From Acidovorax sp. FHTAMBA (GTDB lineage Bacteria > Pseudomonadota > Gammaproteobacteria > Burkholderiales > Burkholderiaceae_C): a stretch of DNA of 64,000 nucleotides. The position numbers and the translations under genes are program-made. The DNA lies in contig NZ_CP152407.1 in assembly GCF_038958875.1 (NCBI RefSeq), forward strand, positions 193,501-257,500. Reading direction: 5' to 3'. A model generated the notes under the pieces. That model was not told the origin of the DNA. It saw only the letters and a list, made by a program, of their open reading frames with translations, and made no database searches. Positions 28,231 through 36,350 of this stretch are shown one piece after another. Each line of letters opens with the position of its first letter. Within the stretch, counting starts at the first letter, position 1.

Positions 28231-29193
28231 TCAACCGGCGTTCAACTGCTGTTCCAGCTGGTGCAGCACCTGGTAGCACGCCAGCACCCGGCCTACGCTG
28301 GCGTTGGGTTCGCGGCCTTCTCGGATGGCGGCAAAGAACTCGCGGTCCTGCAGTTCGATGCCGTTCATCGACACGTCCACCTGGCTCACGTCGATCTTCT
28401 CGTCCTTGCCGTTGTACAGATCGTCGTAGCGTGCCAGGTAGGTGGCGGTGTCGCCGATGTAGCGGAAGTACGTGCCCAGCGGCCCATCGTTGTTGAAGGA
28501 GAGCGACAGCGTGCAGATGGCGCCGTTGGCGGCCTTGAGCTGGATGCTCATGTCCATCGCAATGCCCAGCACGGGGTGGATGGGGCCCTGGATGGCGTTG
28601 GCCTGCACGATGGGGCTGCCCGCCTGGTAGGCAAACAGGTCTACCGTGTGGGCAGCGTGGTGCCACAGCAGGTGGTCCGTCCAGCTGCGGGCCTGGCCCA
28701 GCGCGTTGGTGTTGGTGCGGCGAAAGAAGTACGTTTGCACATCCATTTGCTGGATGTTGAACTCGCCCGCCTGGATCTTCTGGTGCACGTACTGGTGGCT
28801 GGGGTTGAAGCGGCGGGTATGGCCGCACATCGCCACCAGGCCGGTCTGCTTTTGCAGCGCCACCACCTCTTCAGCACCCTTCAGGCTGTCGGCCAGCGGG
28901 ATCTCGACCTGCACATGCTTGCCCGCCTTCAGGCAGGCAATGGTCTGCGCGGCGTGCATCTGCGTGGGCGTGCACAGGATCACGGCGTCCACCTCGGGCA
29001 GGGCCAGGCTGTCGGCCAGGTCGGTGGTGACATGGCCGATGCCGTACTTGTCGGCAACTTCCCGTGTCTTGGCCAGGTCGCGGCTGATGAGGGAGACGAC
29101 CTCCACGCCGTCGATGTTCTTGATGCCGTCCAGGTGCTTAATGCCGAAAGCGCCTGCGCCTGCGAGGGCGACTTTGATGGTTGCATTGCTCAT
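28231..29193 (-). CDS. pmdC: 4-carboxy-2-hydroxymuconate-6-semialdehyde dehydrogenase
   Basis: LigC/PmdC oxidises CHMS, the ring-cleavage product of protocatechuate, to 2-pyrone-4,6-dicarboxylate with NAD(P)+. The 320-residue Gfo/Idh/MocA-type protein has ALAGAGAFGIKHLDGI as nucleotide-binding turn, AVILCTPTQMHAAQT, the substrate-site CGHTRRFNPSHQYVHQ and WTDHLLWHHAAHTVD with paired histidines. It is the last gene of the leftward pmd operon, one base after pmdAB, which fixes its role. Confidence 0.93.
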   Translation of the reverse strand: MSNATIKVALAGAGAFGIKHLDGIKNIDGVEVVSLISRDLAKTREVADKYGIGHVTTDLADSLALPEVDAVILCTPTQMHAAQTIACLKAGKHVQVEIPLADSLKGAEEVVALQKQTGLVAMCGHTRRFNPSHQYVHQKIQAGEFNIQQMDVQTYFFRRTNTNALGQARSWTDHLLWHHAAHTVDLFAYQAGSPIVQANAIQGPIHPVLGIAMDMSIQLKAANGAICTLSLSFNNDGPLGTYFRYIGDTATYLARYDDLYNGKDEKIDVSQVDVSMNGIELQDREFFAAIREGREPNASVGRVLACYQVLHQLEQQLNAG

Positions 29194-29194
29194 G

Positions 29195-30574
29195 TCAGTG
29201 GTTCTCCAGAATCAGATGGCCCACGGCCGTGTTGCTGGCGGGCACGTGGAAAAAGCGGTGTTTCACGGTGGGTGCGGGGCCGCCGGCCACGTCGGCCATG
29301 GCGCCGCGGGCAATGAGCCACATCACGAGTTCGATGCCTTCGCTCCCCGCTTCGCGCACGTATTCGATGTGCGGCACCTTGGCCAGCTCGGCGGGCTCGG
29401 CGATGAGGCGGTCGAGGAACCTGTTGTCCCACTCCTTGTTGATGAGGCCGGCGCGCGGGCCCTGCAGCTGGTGGCTCATGCCACCTGTGCCCCAGATCTG
29501 CACCTTGAGCGGTGCGTCGAACGACTCGATGGCGCGGCGGATGGCCTGGCCCAGCGCAAAGCAGCGCTGGCCGGACGGCACGGGGTACTGCACCACGTTG
29601 ACGTGGAAGGGAATCACCTTCACCGGCCACGCCTCGGGCGAGCCGAACAGCAGGTTCATCGGTACGGTCAGCCCGTGGTCCACCTGGAGATCGTTGACGA
29701 TGGTGAGGTCAAAGTCCTGCTGGATGACCGACTGCGCGATGTGCGATGCCAGCTCGGGATGGCCCATGACCTTGGGCACCGGGCGCGGGCCGTAGCCTTC
29801 GTCGGCGGGCTCGAACTCGGCGGCGGTGCCGATGGCAAACGTCGGGATCACGCCCAGGTCGAAACTGGTGGCGTGGTCGTTGTAGACCAGGAAGACCACG
29901 TCAGGCCTGTTTTCCTCCATCCACTTCTTGGAGGGTTCGTAGCCCGCAAACAGAGGCTGCCAGTAAGGCTCGCCGGTCTTGCCCAGGTCGATGGCGGCGC
30001 CGATGGCGGGTACGTGCGAGGTGTAGACCGATGCGGTAATGCGGGCGTGGTCTGCGGCTGGCGCTGCATCGGACGGGGCCGACTGCTGCGCAGCGTGGTC
30101 GCCCAGGATCTGCGCGGCCAGGGCTTCCTGATGGGTGAGCTCCCACTCCTTCCACGCCTGGGATTGCGAGGCCGGGCCCTGCGCGTTGCCGCCCTCGCCC
30201 AGGTAGCGGTTGCCTTCAGCGCTGCGCCCCCCGGCAATCATCATGTCGCGGTACTGCTGCTCGCTCATGCCGGTCATGCTGCCCGCCATCTGCTGGAACG
30301 ACAGGCCATCCGTCGCGCCCAGCTTGGCCAGAAAGTAGATGTTGCCGCCGGTGCGCATGGCCCAGTTCAAATCGCGTGCGCGCACTGCCGCGCGCTGCTC
30401 GTCGGTCATGGGCCATTCGGCCAGGTAGGCGTCTTCGTCGGCCTTGAAGCGCGCGCGGTTCTCGGCCTTCATGAGGCTCATGCAGAACTGGTTGAGCCAG
30501 TAGCCCTTGCGGCTCTGGTCGGCGTCGAAGATGGTCGTGCCGGGCACGTTCTTGTAGGGTTTGTCCAGGGCCAT
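29195..30574 (-). CDS. pmdAB: Protocatechuate 4,5-dioxygenase, fused alpha and beta subunits
   Basis: A class III extradiol dioxygenase that opens protocatechuate between carbons 4 and 5. The 459 residues are a continuous fusion. A LigA-like alpha part (about 1-155, VPGTTIFDADQSRKGYWLNQ) joins through an Ala/Pro linker (about 160-177) to a LigB-like beta part. The Fe(II) ligands are His187 (YTSHVP), His234 (YNDHATSF) and Glu415 (GIELVMW), with the catalytic base His368 (TGGMSHQL); their spacing matches LigB within a constant offset. No stop or frameshift lies between the halves. Gallate dioxygenases are also fused but in the opposite order (beta-like then alpha-like). ATG 30574 sits two bases past the pmdD stop. 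Confidence 0.93.
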   Translation of the reverse strand: MALDKPYKNVPGTTIFDADQSRKGYWLNQFCMSLMKAENRARFKADEDAYLAEWPMTDEQRAAVRARDLNWAMRTGGNIYFLAKLGATDGLSFQQMAGSMTGMSEQQYRDMMIAGGRSAEGNRYLGEGGNAQGPASQSQAWKEWELTHQEALAAQILGDHAAQQSAPSDAAPAADHARITASVYTSHVPAIGAAIDLGKTGEPYWQPLFAGYEPSKKWMEENRPDVVFLVYNDHATSFDLGVIPTFAIGTAAEFEPADEGYGPRPVPKVMGHPELASHIAQSVIQQDFDLTIVNDLQVDHGLTVPMNLLFGSPEAWPVKVIPFHVNVVQYPVPSGQRCFALGQAIRRAIESFDAPLKVQIWGTGGMSHQLQGPRAGLINKEWDNRFLDRLIAEPAELAKVPHIEYVREAGSEGIELVMWLIARGAMADVAGGPAPTVKHRFFHVPASNTAVGHLILENH

Positions 30575-30575
30575 T

Positions 30576-31511
30576 TCAGATCTCCTCGGGCCAGTACAGG
30601 CGCATGGGGTTGGTGACAAGCAGTTTGTGCTGCAGCTCCGCCGTGGGCGCAATGTGGGGAATAAAGTCCACCAGCAGGCCATCGTCGGGCATGTGGTCCT
30701 TGAGGTTGGGGTGCGGCCAGTCGGTGCCCCACAGCACGCGGTCGGGGAACTCCGCAACCACCTTGCGGGCGAACGGCACCACGTCCTGGTAGGCATTCTG
30801 CTCGCCACCCAAAGCCTTGGGGCCAGTCACGGAGAGGCGCTCGGGGCAGCTCACCTTGCTCCAAACGTTGGGGTGTTGGCGCATGAATTTCAGGAACAGC
30901 TCGAACTCGGGGCCGTCCACCGGCTTGCTCACATCGGGGCGGCCCATATGGTCCACCACCACGGTGGTCGGCAAGGCGGTGAAGAAGTCCCACAGCTCGG
31001 GCAGGTCCACCGCCTCGAAATAGATCACCACATGCCAGCCCAGCTTGGCGATGCGCGCGGCAATCTCCATCAGCTCGTCCTTGGGCGTGAAGTCCACCAG
31101 GCGCTTGACGAAGTTGAAGCGCACGCCCCGCACACCGGCGTTGTGCATGGCCTGCAGCTCCTCGTCGGTCACCGAACGCCTGACGGTGGCCACACCACGC
31201 GCCTTGCCGCCGGAATGCACCAGCGCATCGACCATGGCGCGGTTGTCGGCCCCGTGGCAGGTGGCCTGCACCACCACGTTGCGCGCAAAGCCCAGGTGGT
31301 CGCGCAGCGCGTACAACTGCTGCTTGCTGGCGTCGCAGGGCGTGTACTTGCGCTCGGGCGCGTACGGGAACTCGGCGCCCGGGCCGAACACGTGGCAGTG
31401 GGCGTCCACGGCGCCTGCGGGCACCGTAAAGCGGGGCTGGCTGGGGCCGGCGTACCAGTCCAGCCAGCCGGGGGTTTTGGTGAAGCCTTCGGGTTGGGTG
31501 AATTCGCTCAT
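30576..31511 (-). CDS. pmdD: 2-pyrone-4,6-dicarboxylate hydrolase
   Basis: LigI/PmdD opens the pyrone ring of 2-pyrone-4,6-dicarboxylate to give 4-oxalomesaconate. It is an amidohydrolase-superfamily TIM barrel (311 residues) with the HxH motif in AVDAHCHVFGPG, VVVQATCHGADN, the strand-8 aspartate in VLWGTDWPHPN and the conserved arginine in GVRGVRFNFVKR. Its position between the tctC gene and pmdAB matches the Comamonas pmdD-A-B-C order. Confidence 0.94.
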   Translation of the reverse strand: MSEFTQPEGFTKTPGWLDWYAGPSQPRFTVPAGAVDAHCHVFGPGAEFPYAPERKYTPCDASKQQLYALRDHLGFARNVVVQATCHGADNRAMVDALVHSGGKARGVATVRRSVTDEELQAMHNAGVRGVRFNFVKRLVDFTPKDELMEIAARIAKLGWHVVIYFEAVDLPELWDFFTALPTTVVVDHMGRPDVSKPVDGPEFELFLKFMRQHPNVWSKVSCPERLSVTGPKALGGEQNAYQDVVPFARKVVAEFPDRVLWGTDWPHPNLKDHMPDDGLLVDFIPHIAPTAELQHKLLVTNPMRLYWPEEI

Positions 31512-31531
31512 GCTGCGTGCTCCTTGCTCGC

Positions 31532-32539
31532 TCAGTCGAGAGAAACCTTCGCCTGGCGGATCACCTCACCGAAACGCTGGCTCTCGTCCTTGACGAACTG
31601 GTTGAACTGCCCGCGTGTGGTGGGGAACTGCTCGTAGCCAAAGGTCTTGAACTTCTCGGCCACGTCGGGGCCGGTCAGGGCCTGCTCGATGTCCTTGCGG
31701 ATCTTGTCGACCACGGCAGCGGGCAGGCCGGGCGGCACGGCAATGGCATTCCAGCCCGTGACGGCAAAGTCCTTGGGGCCACCCGATTCAGCCACGGTGG
31801 GCACATCGGGGAACTCGGCCGAGCGCTGGGGCCCGGCAAACGCCAGCAGGCGCAGCTTGCCCGCGCGGTGCAGCGGGCCTGCGGTGGCGGCGCTGCCCAA
31901 AGCGAAGTCGATTTCACCGGTGGAGACCGAGGTGTAGAGCTGCGTGGTCTCCTTGAAGATCACATGTTCCATCTGCGCGCCGGTGGCCGATTCGAACAGC
32001 TCCGAGCCCAGGTGCACCGGGTTGCCCACCGACCAGCTGCCGTAGTTGAGCTTGCCGGGGCGCGCCTTGGCGTCGGCCATGATGTCGCCCACCGACTTGT
32101 ACTTGCTGCCCGTGCCCACGGTGAAGAAGAAGTGCGTCTTGAACAGCGGCAGCAGCGTGTCGAAGTCCTTGGCCACGTCGTAGGGCAGCTTCTTGAACAG
32201 GCTGGGGTAGGCGGCCAGGTGCACGTTGTCCAGAATCAGCAGGTCGTGGCCGTCCTTGGCGCCGCGCTTCCAGGCGTCGATGGCGATGAAGCCGTTGCCG
32301 CCAGGGCGGTTTTCCACGATCACGCCCGTACCCCAGGTACGCGAGAGCTTGTCGGCCACCAGGCGGGCCACGCCATCGGGGCCACCGCCCACGGGGAAGG
32401 GGCTGATGATGCGCACCTGCTTGGCGGGGAACTGCTGAGCGGCAGCGAATTGGGGCGCCAAAGCTGCGGCTGCGGCCACGCCGAATGCCATGGACAACGT
32501 GCGGCGGAGACGGAAAGAGGAAGACACAGAGAACGTCAT
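31532..32539 (-). CDS. Bug/TctC-type periplasmic solute-binding protein
   Basis: A tripartite tricarboxylate transporter (TTT) solute receptor of 335 residues. A cleavable signal peptide (FRLRRTLSMAFGVAAAAALA ending FAAA-QQ) is followed by the family pattern FPAKQVRIISPFPVGGGPDG, ENRPGGNG and VPTVAESG. It is inside the pmd operon between pmdF and pmdD, so it likely binds protocatechuate or a related aromatic acid. No TctA/TctB membrane subunits are in the window, so it is an orphan receptor, common in Betaproteobacteria. Confidence 0.9.
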   Translation of the reverse strand: MTFSVSSSFRLRRTLSMAFGVAAAAALAPQFAAAQQFPAKQVRIISPFPVGGGPDGVARLVADKLSRTWGTGVIVENRPGGNGFIAIDAWKRGAKDGHDLLILDNVHLAAYPSLFKKLPYDVAKDFDTLLPLFKTHFFFTVGTGSKYKSVGDIMADAKARPGKLNYGSWSVGNPVHLGSELFESATGAQMEHVIFKETTQLYTSVSTGEIDFALGSAATAGPLHRAGKLRLLAFAGPQRSAEFPDVPTVAESGGPKDFAVTGWNAIAVPPGLPAAVVDKIRKDIEQALTGPDVAEKFKTFGYEQFPTTRGQFNQFVKDESQRFGEVIRQAKVSLD

Positions 32540-32565
32540 GGAATACAGAATCAGAAAAAAGAAAA

Positions 32566-32624
32566 TTGCTATGAAATTAATAGCTGTTAGCGCTTATTGA
32601 ATAAGCGCTAGAGGCCAAAAAGAC
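32566..32624 (+). repeat. Palindromic repeat family 1, copy 5 (inside pmd operon)
   Basis: TTGCTATGAAATTAATAGCT, then GTTAGCGCTTATTGAATAAG and CGCTAGAGGCC. The stem TAGCGCTTATT pairs with AATAAGCGCTA (perfect 11 bp, one-base G loop). It fills the gap between pmdF and the tctC gene, so a strong hairpin would form in the operon mRNA. Confidence 0.93.
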
Positions 32625-32637
32625 TTAAAACCGGGGT

Positions 32638-33321
32638 TCAGTCGATGTACCTGAGGCCCGCCTTCTCCAGGCCGGGGCGCATGTTGTACATATCGAGGCC
32701 CAGCACGCCGCTGGCCAGCTTGGCCCGTTTCTCGCCTTCAAAGCTTTCGCGCTTCTGGGCGGCGGCCAGGGTCTCGACCGCGCGGGCGGCGGGCACACAC
32801 ACCACGCCGTCGTCGTCGGCCACGATCACGTCACCGGGTGTGACCAGTGCACCGGCGCACACCACGGGGATGTTGACCGAGCCCAGCGTGGCCTTGATGG
32901 TGCCCTTGCTGCTGATGGCGCGGCTCCACACGGGGAAGTTCATCTCCTGCAGCGTCTTCACGTCGCGCACACCGGCGTCGATGATGAGCGCGCGGGCGCC
33001 ACGGGCCTGGAAGCTGGTGGCCAGCAGGTCCCCAAAGTAGCCGTCGGTGCATTCGGAGGTGACCGCCGCCACCACGATGTCGCCGGGCTGGATCTGCTCG
33101 GCCGCCACATGCATCATCCAGTTGTCGCCGGGCTGCAGCAGCACGGTGACTGCGGTGCCGCTGACCTGCTGGCCGCTGTAGATGGGGCGCATGGTGGGCT
33201 TGAGCAGGCCCACGCGGCCCATGGCCTCGTGCACGGTAGCCGAGCCGAGAGCCGCCAGGCCGTCGGCGGCTGCGCGATCGGCGCGGGTGATGTTGCGGTA
33301 GACAACGCCAAGTTCAAACAT
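32638..33321 (-). CDS. pmdF: 4-carboxy-4-hydroxy-2-oxoadipate aldolase / oxaloacetate decarboxylase
   Basis: LigK/PmdF cleaves 4-carboxy-4-hydroxy-2-oxoadipate to pyruvate and oxaloacetate and can decarboxylate the latter. The 227-residue RraA-like fold shows ATVHEAMGRVG, the GDLLATSFQARGARALIIDA loop and AGVRDVKTLQEM, then VVCAGALVTPGDVIVADDDG. It follows pmdE by one base and is therefore coupled to it. Confidence 0.94.
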   Translation of the reverse strand: MFELGVVYRNITRADRAAADGLAALGSATVHEAMGRVGLLKPTMRPIYSGQQVSGTAVTVLLQPGDNWMMHVAAEQIQPGDIVVAAVTSECTDGYFGDLLATSFQARGARALIIDAGVRDVKTLQEMNFPVWSRAISSKGTIKATLGSVNIPVVCAGALVTPGDVIVADDDGVVCVPAARAVETLAAAQKRESFEGEKRAKLASGVLGLDMYNMRPGLEKAGLRYID

Positions 33322-33322
33322 G

Positions 33323-34357
33323 TCAGAGCCCCTTTGCCTTCAGGCGTGAATCGAGTCGGGAGAACACGCGGCGCGTGTTGGCTTCGTAGATCTGGTGCTT
33401 GTCGTCGGCGCTCAGGATGGTGGAGGCCTCGATGTAGCGCTTGGTGTCGTCGTAGTAGTTGCCGGTGGTGGGGTCGATGCCCCGCACCGCGCCGATCATT
33501 TCGCTGGCAAACAGCACGTTCTTCACCGGGATCACGGTGTTGAGCAGGTCGATGCCGGGCTGGTGGTACACGCAGGTGTCGAAGTACACGTTGTTCATCA
33601 GGTGCTCGTCGAGCAGCGGCTTCTTCATCTCTTGCGCCAACCCACGGAAGCGGCCCCAGTGGTAGGGCACCGCGCCGCCGCCGTGCGGAATCAAGAACTT
33701 GAGCGTAGGGAAGTCCTTGAACAGATCGCCCTGGATGAGCTGCATGAAGGCCGTGGTGTCGGCGTTCAGATAGTGCGCGCCGGTGGTGTGAAAGCACGCG
33801 TTGCAGCTGGTGCTCACGTGGATCATGGCGGGCAGGTCGTACTCCACCATCTTTTCGTAGATGGGGTACCAGTGCCTGTCGGTCAGCGGGGGGCTGGTCC
33901 AGTGTCCCCCCGAGGGGTCTGGGTTCAGGTTGATGCCCACGGCGCCGTATTCCTTCACGCACTTTTCCAGCTCAGGAATGCAGGTGGCGGGGTCCACGTC
34001 AGGGCTTTGCGGCAGCATGGCCACGGGCACAAAGTGGTCGGGGAACAGCGTGGAGACGCGGTAGCACAGCTCATTGCAGATGGCCGCCCAGGTGCTGGAC
34101 ACATTGAAATCGCCAATGTGGTGGGCCATGAAGCTGGCGCGCGGGCTGAACAGCGTGATGTCGCTGCCGCGCTCTTTCATCAGCTTGAGCTGGTTGGTCT
34201 CGATGGACTCGCGCAGTTCGTCGTCGCTGATCTTGAGGTCTGCCACTTTGGGCATGGCCGCCGGGTCTTTGATGCCGGCGATCTGCGCATTGCGCCAGTT
34301 CTCCAGCGCCTTGGGGGCCGTGGTGTAGTGGCCGTGGCAGTCGATGATGAGGCTCAT
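33323..34357 (-). CDS. pmdE: 4-oxalomesaconate hydratase
   Basis: LigJ/PmdE hydrates 4-oxalomesaconate to 4-carboxy-4-hydroxy-2-oxoadipate. It is an amidohydrolase-fold protein of 344 residues with HxH in IIDCHGHYT, the MIHVST and FLIPHGGGAVPYHWGRF metal-site histidines, and NVLFASEMIGAVRG near the C-terminus. It is unrelated to the PIG-L-type GalB hydratase of the gallate pathway. It lies 35 bp after the ModA-like gene. Confidence 0.93.
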   Translation of the reverse strand: MSLIIDCHGHYTTAPKALENWRNAQIAGIKDPAAMPKVADLKISDDELRESIETNQLKLMKERGSDITLFSPRASFMAHHIGDFNVSSTWAAICNELCYRVSTLFPDHFVPVAMLPQSPDVDPATCIPELEKCVKEYGAVGINLNPDPSGGHWTSPPLTDRHWYPIYEKMVEYDLPAMIHVSTSCNACFHTTGAHYLNADTTAFMQLIQGDLFKDFPTLKFLIPHGGGAVPYHWGRFRGLAQEMKKPLLDEHLMNNVYFDTCVYHQPGIDLLNTVIPVKNVLFASEMIGAVRGIDPTTGNYYDDTKRYIEASTILSADDKHQIYEANTRRVFSRLDSRLKAKGL

Positions 34358-34392
34358 GGGTTGGTGCTCCTGGAAGGTGTTCTTGTGATCGG

Positions 34393-35094
34393 TCAGGCAG
34401 GTGTCATGCCCTGCTTGCGTTTGGCTTCGGCAGCGGCCGGAGAGGCCAGGTAGGCCAGCAAGGCGCGGGCAGCATCCACCTGCTGCGACAACGCGCCGAC
34501 GCCCGCTGAAAACGTGGTGGTGATCTGGATAGCGGGCGGCAACGGGCCCACGATCTGGATGCCCTGCACATGCAGCAGCTCGCTCAACTGTTGAAAGCCC
34601 AGCGCCACCTCGCCCTTGGCCACCAGCGAGCCCACGGGCACACCGGGCGGCGCCTGCACCATGCGCGGTGCGATCTGTTCGGCAATGCCCCAGCGCTCGA
34701 ACAGCTTGGCCAGCGCCACGCCGCTGGGGCCCGTGGACAGGCTGATGCTGCGCGCGGCCAGCACGGCATCGCGCACGGCGTCTTCGGTGCCAAGGTCGGG
34801 CAGCGGTGCCCCCGCAGGCACGGCCACGGCCACGCCGGAGTGCACCCAGTCCACCTTGCTGCCGGGCAACAAATGGCCTGCGGCCAACAGCTTGTCGATG
34901 GCGTCGGAGGCAAGGATGACCATGTCAAAGGCTTCACCGGCTGCCACACGTTTTGCGACCTCCACGCCGCCCACGGATTCGATCTGCACCGGTCCCGCCT
35001 GGGGGGCACGGGCGGCATAGGCCGCCGTCAGTTCGGCCAGCACCTGGCGGGTGGCCATGGAAGAGATGCCGCGCAGTGGCGGGGGGCTGGTCAT
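34393..35094 (-). CDS. ModA-like substrate-binding protein without signal peptide
   Basis: 233 residues of the periplasmic molybdate-binding-protein fold: VGGVEVAKRVAAGEAFDMVI, LSTGPSGVALAKLFERWGI and GEVALGFQQLSELL are typical of the ModA/extracellular-solute-binding group. From the ATG at 35094 the protein starts MTSPPPLRGISSMATRQVL with no hydrophobic signal; the upstream in-frame extension to 35163 also lacks one. It would stay in the cytoplasm. It is the first gene of the pmd operon, directly facing the LysR gene. A ligand-sensing or accessory role for the pathway is plausible but unknown. Confidence 0.78.
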   Translation of the reverse strand: MTSPPPLRGISSMATRQVLAELTAAYAARAPQAGPVQIESVGGVEVAKRVAAGEAFDMVILASDAIDKLLAAGHLLPGSKVDWVHSGVAVAVPAGAPLPDLGTEDAVRDAVLAARSISLSTGPSGVALAKLFERWGIAEQIAPRMVQAPPGVPVGSLVAKGEVALGFQQLSELLHVQGIQIVGPLPPAIQITTTFSAGVGALSQQVDAARALLAYLASPAAAEAKRKQGMTPA

Positions 35095-35246
35095 GGGTGG
35101 GTCTCCTGCGGGCTCTGCGCAGCCGCATGGAAAACGGAGGCTGCCGGGGGCTTTGCGTGGCACCGATTGTGGAGAGCGCGGCCCGGTTCATGAAGTCGGC
35201 GCCCGCACTACCAGCTATATCATTCCGCGATCGTTGACTTGGAGCT

Positions 35247-35254
35247 ATTGCAAT
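35247..35254. promoter_or_regulatory. Possible LysR operator core in the pmd divergent region
   Basis: The 178-bp gap between the ModA-like gene and the LysR gene contains the perfect palindrome ATTGCAAT, 18 bp before the LysR start codon, in an A/T-rich patch. LysR regulators usually bind such sites in shared divergent promoters. The exact operator cannot be fixed by eye. Confidence 0.35.
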
Positions 35255-35272
35255 TAGCAGAGAGCATTCCGG

Positions 35273-36220
35273 ATGGACCTCAAGCAGATCGAATACTTTG
35301 TGCGCGTGGCCGAGCTGGGCAGCTTCACGCGCGCCTCGGTGGTGCTGGACATTGCCCAGCCCGCCCTGAGCCGCCAGGTGCGCCTGCTGGAGGTGGAGCT
35401 GCGCCAGAACCTGCTGGTGCGCAACGGCCGGGGCGCCACGCCCACCGAGGCGGGCAAGCTGCTGCTGGAGCACGGGCGCGGCATCCTGCACCAGGTGGAG
35501 CGCGCCCGCGAAGAGCTGGGCCGCGTGCGCGGCGCCCTGGCCGGGCGTGTGGCCATTGGCCTGCCGCCCAGCATTGCCAAGGTGCTGACGGTGCCGCTGA
35601 CCCGCGCCTTCCGCGTGAAGCTGCCCGATGCGGCGCTGGCCATCAGCGAAGGGCTGTCGGTGGCCATGCGCGAGTCGCTGACCACGGGCTTGCTCGACAT
35701 TGCGCTGCTGTACAACACACCCCCTGCGCCGGGCATCGAGATCACCGCGCTGCTGGAGGAAGACCTGTTCCTGGTGCAGCGCCGCCCCGCAGGCCAGACG
35801 GATGCCGAAGCCGATGCGCTGGCGCGCGTGCCGGTGTCGCTGGACGAGCTGACGCGCTTTCCGCTGGTGATTCCCACACGCCCCAACTCGATCCGCATGC
35901 TGGTGGAATCTGAACTGGCAGCGCGCGGCAAACGCCCGCAGATCAGCCTGGAGATCGACGGCGTGGCCGCCATCCTGGACCTGGTGGCCGATGGCGCGGG
36001 CTGCGCGGTGCTGCCGATGAATGCGGTCACCACATCCGGCAAGCCCGAGGTATTCAGCACCCGGCCGATCCTGGGCGCCAGCGTGGATGGTGAGGACGGC
36101 GCGCGGCTGCGCAGCAAGCTCTTTTTGGCGGTGAGTTCGCAACGCCCCGCCACGCTGACGCAGCAGGCGATGGCGGAGTTGATACGTGCCACTCTGCAGG
36201 CGCTCTACCACGCCCCTTGA
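35273..36220 (+). CDS. LysR-family regulator of the pmd operon
   Basis: 315 residues with the LysR N-terminal winged helix (MDLKQIEYFVRVAELGSFTR, then ALSRQVRLLE) and a periplasmic-binding-like effector domain. It is transcribed away from the pmd operon across a 178-bp gap, the usual arrangement for a LysR activator that responds to a pathway intermediate, as PmdR/LigR-type regulators do. The effector is not known here. Confidence 0.88.
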   Translation: MDLKQIEYFVRVAELGSFTRASVVLDIAQPALSRQVRLLEVELRQNLLVRNGRGATPTEAGKLLLEHGRGILHQVERAREELGRVRGALAGRVAIGLPPSIAKVLTVPLTRAFRVKLPDAALAISEGLSVAMRESLTTGLLDIALLYNTPPAPGIEITALLEEDLFLVQRRPAGQTDAEADALARVPVSLDELTRFPLVIPTRPNSIRMLVESELAARGKRPQISLEIDGVAAILDLVADGAGCAVLPMNAVTTSGKPEVFSTRPILGASVDGEDGARLRSKLFLAVSSQRPATLTQQAMAELIRATLQALYHAP

Positions 36221-36350
36221 AGAAGGGCCACGCCCGCTGTGTACTCCCGCTCAGAAGCTTCCAGCAGCGGCAACACCGGTGCATTGCATCCAGAAAGATG
36301 CACCCACAGGACCGTTGATTGTGAAAGCCGGCGCTGCGAAACGTGCCCCA

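Noticed and set aside
29195..30574. Suspicion that the fused dioxygenase is a sequencing frameshift.
   Set aside because: There is a single clean frame through the linker, with Ala/Pro/Asp linker residues and no stop, so it reads as a true fusion.
35234..35263. TTGACT at 35234 as a -35 box for the LysR gene.
   Set aside because: No acceptable -10 hexamer lies 16-18 bp downstream before the start codon.
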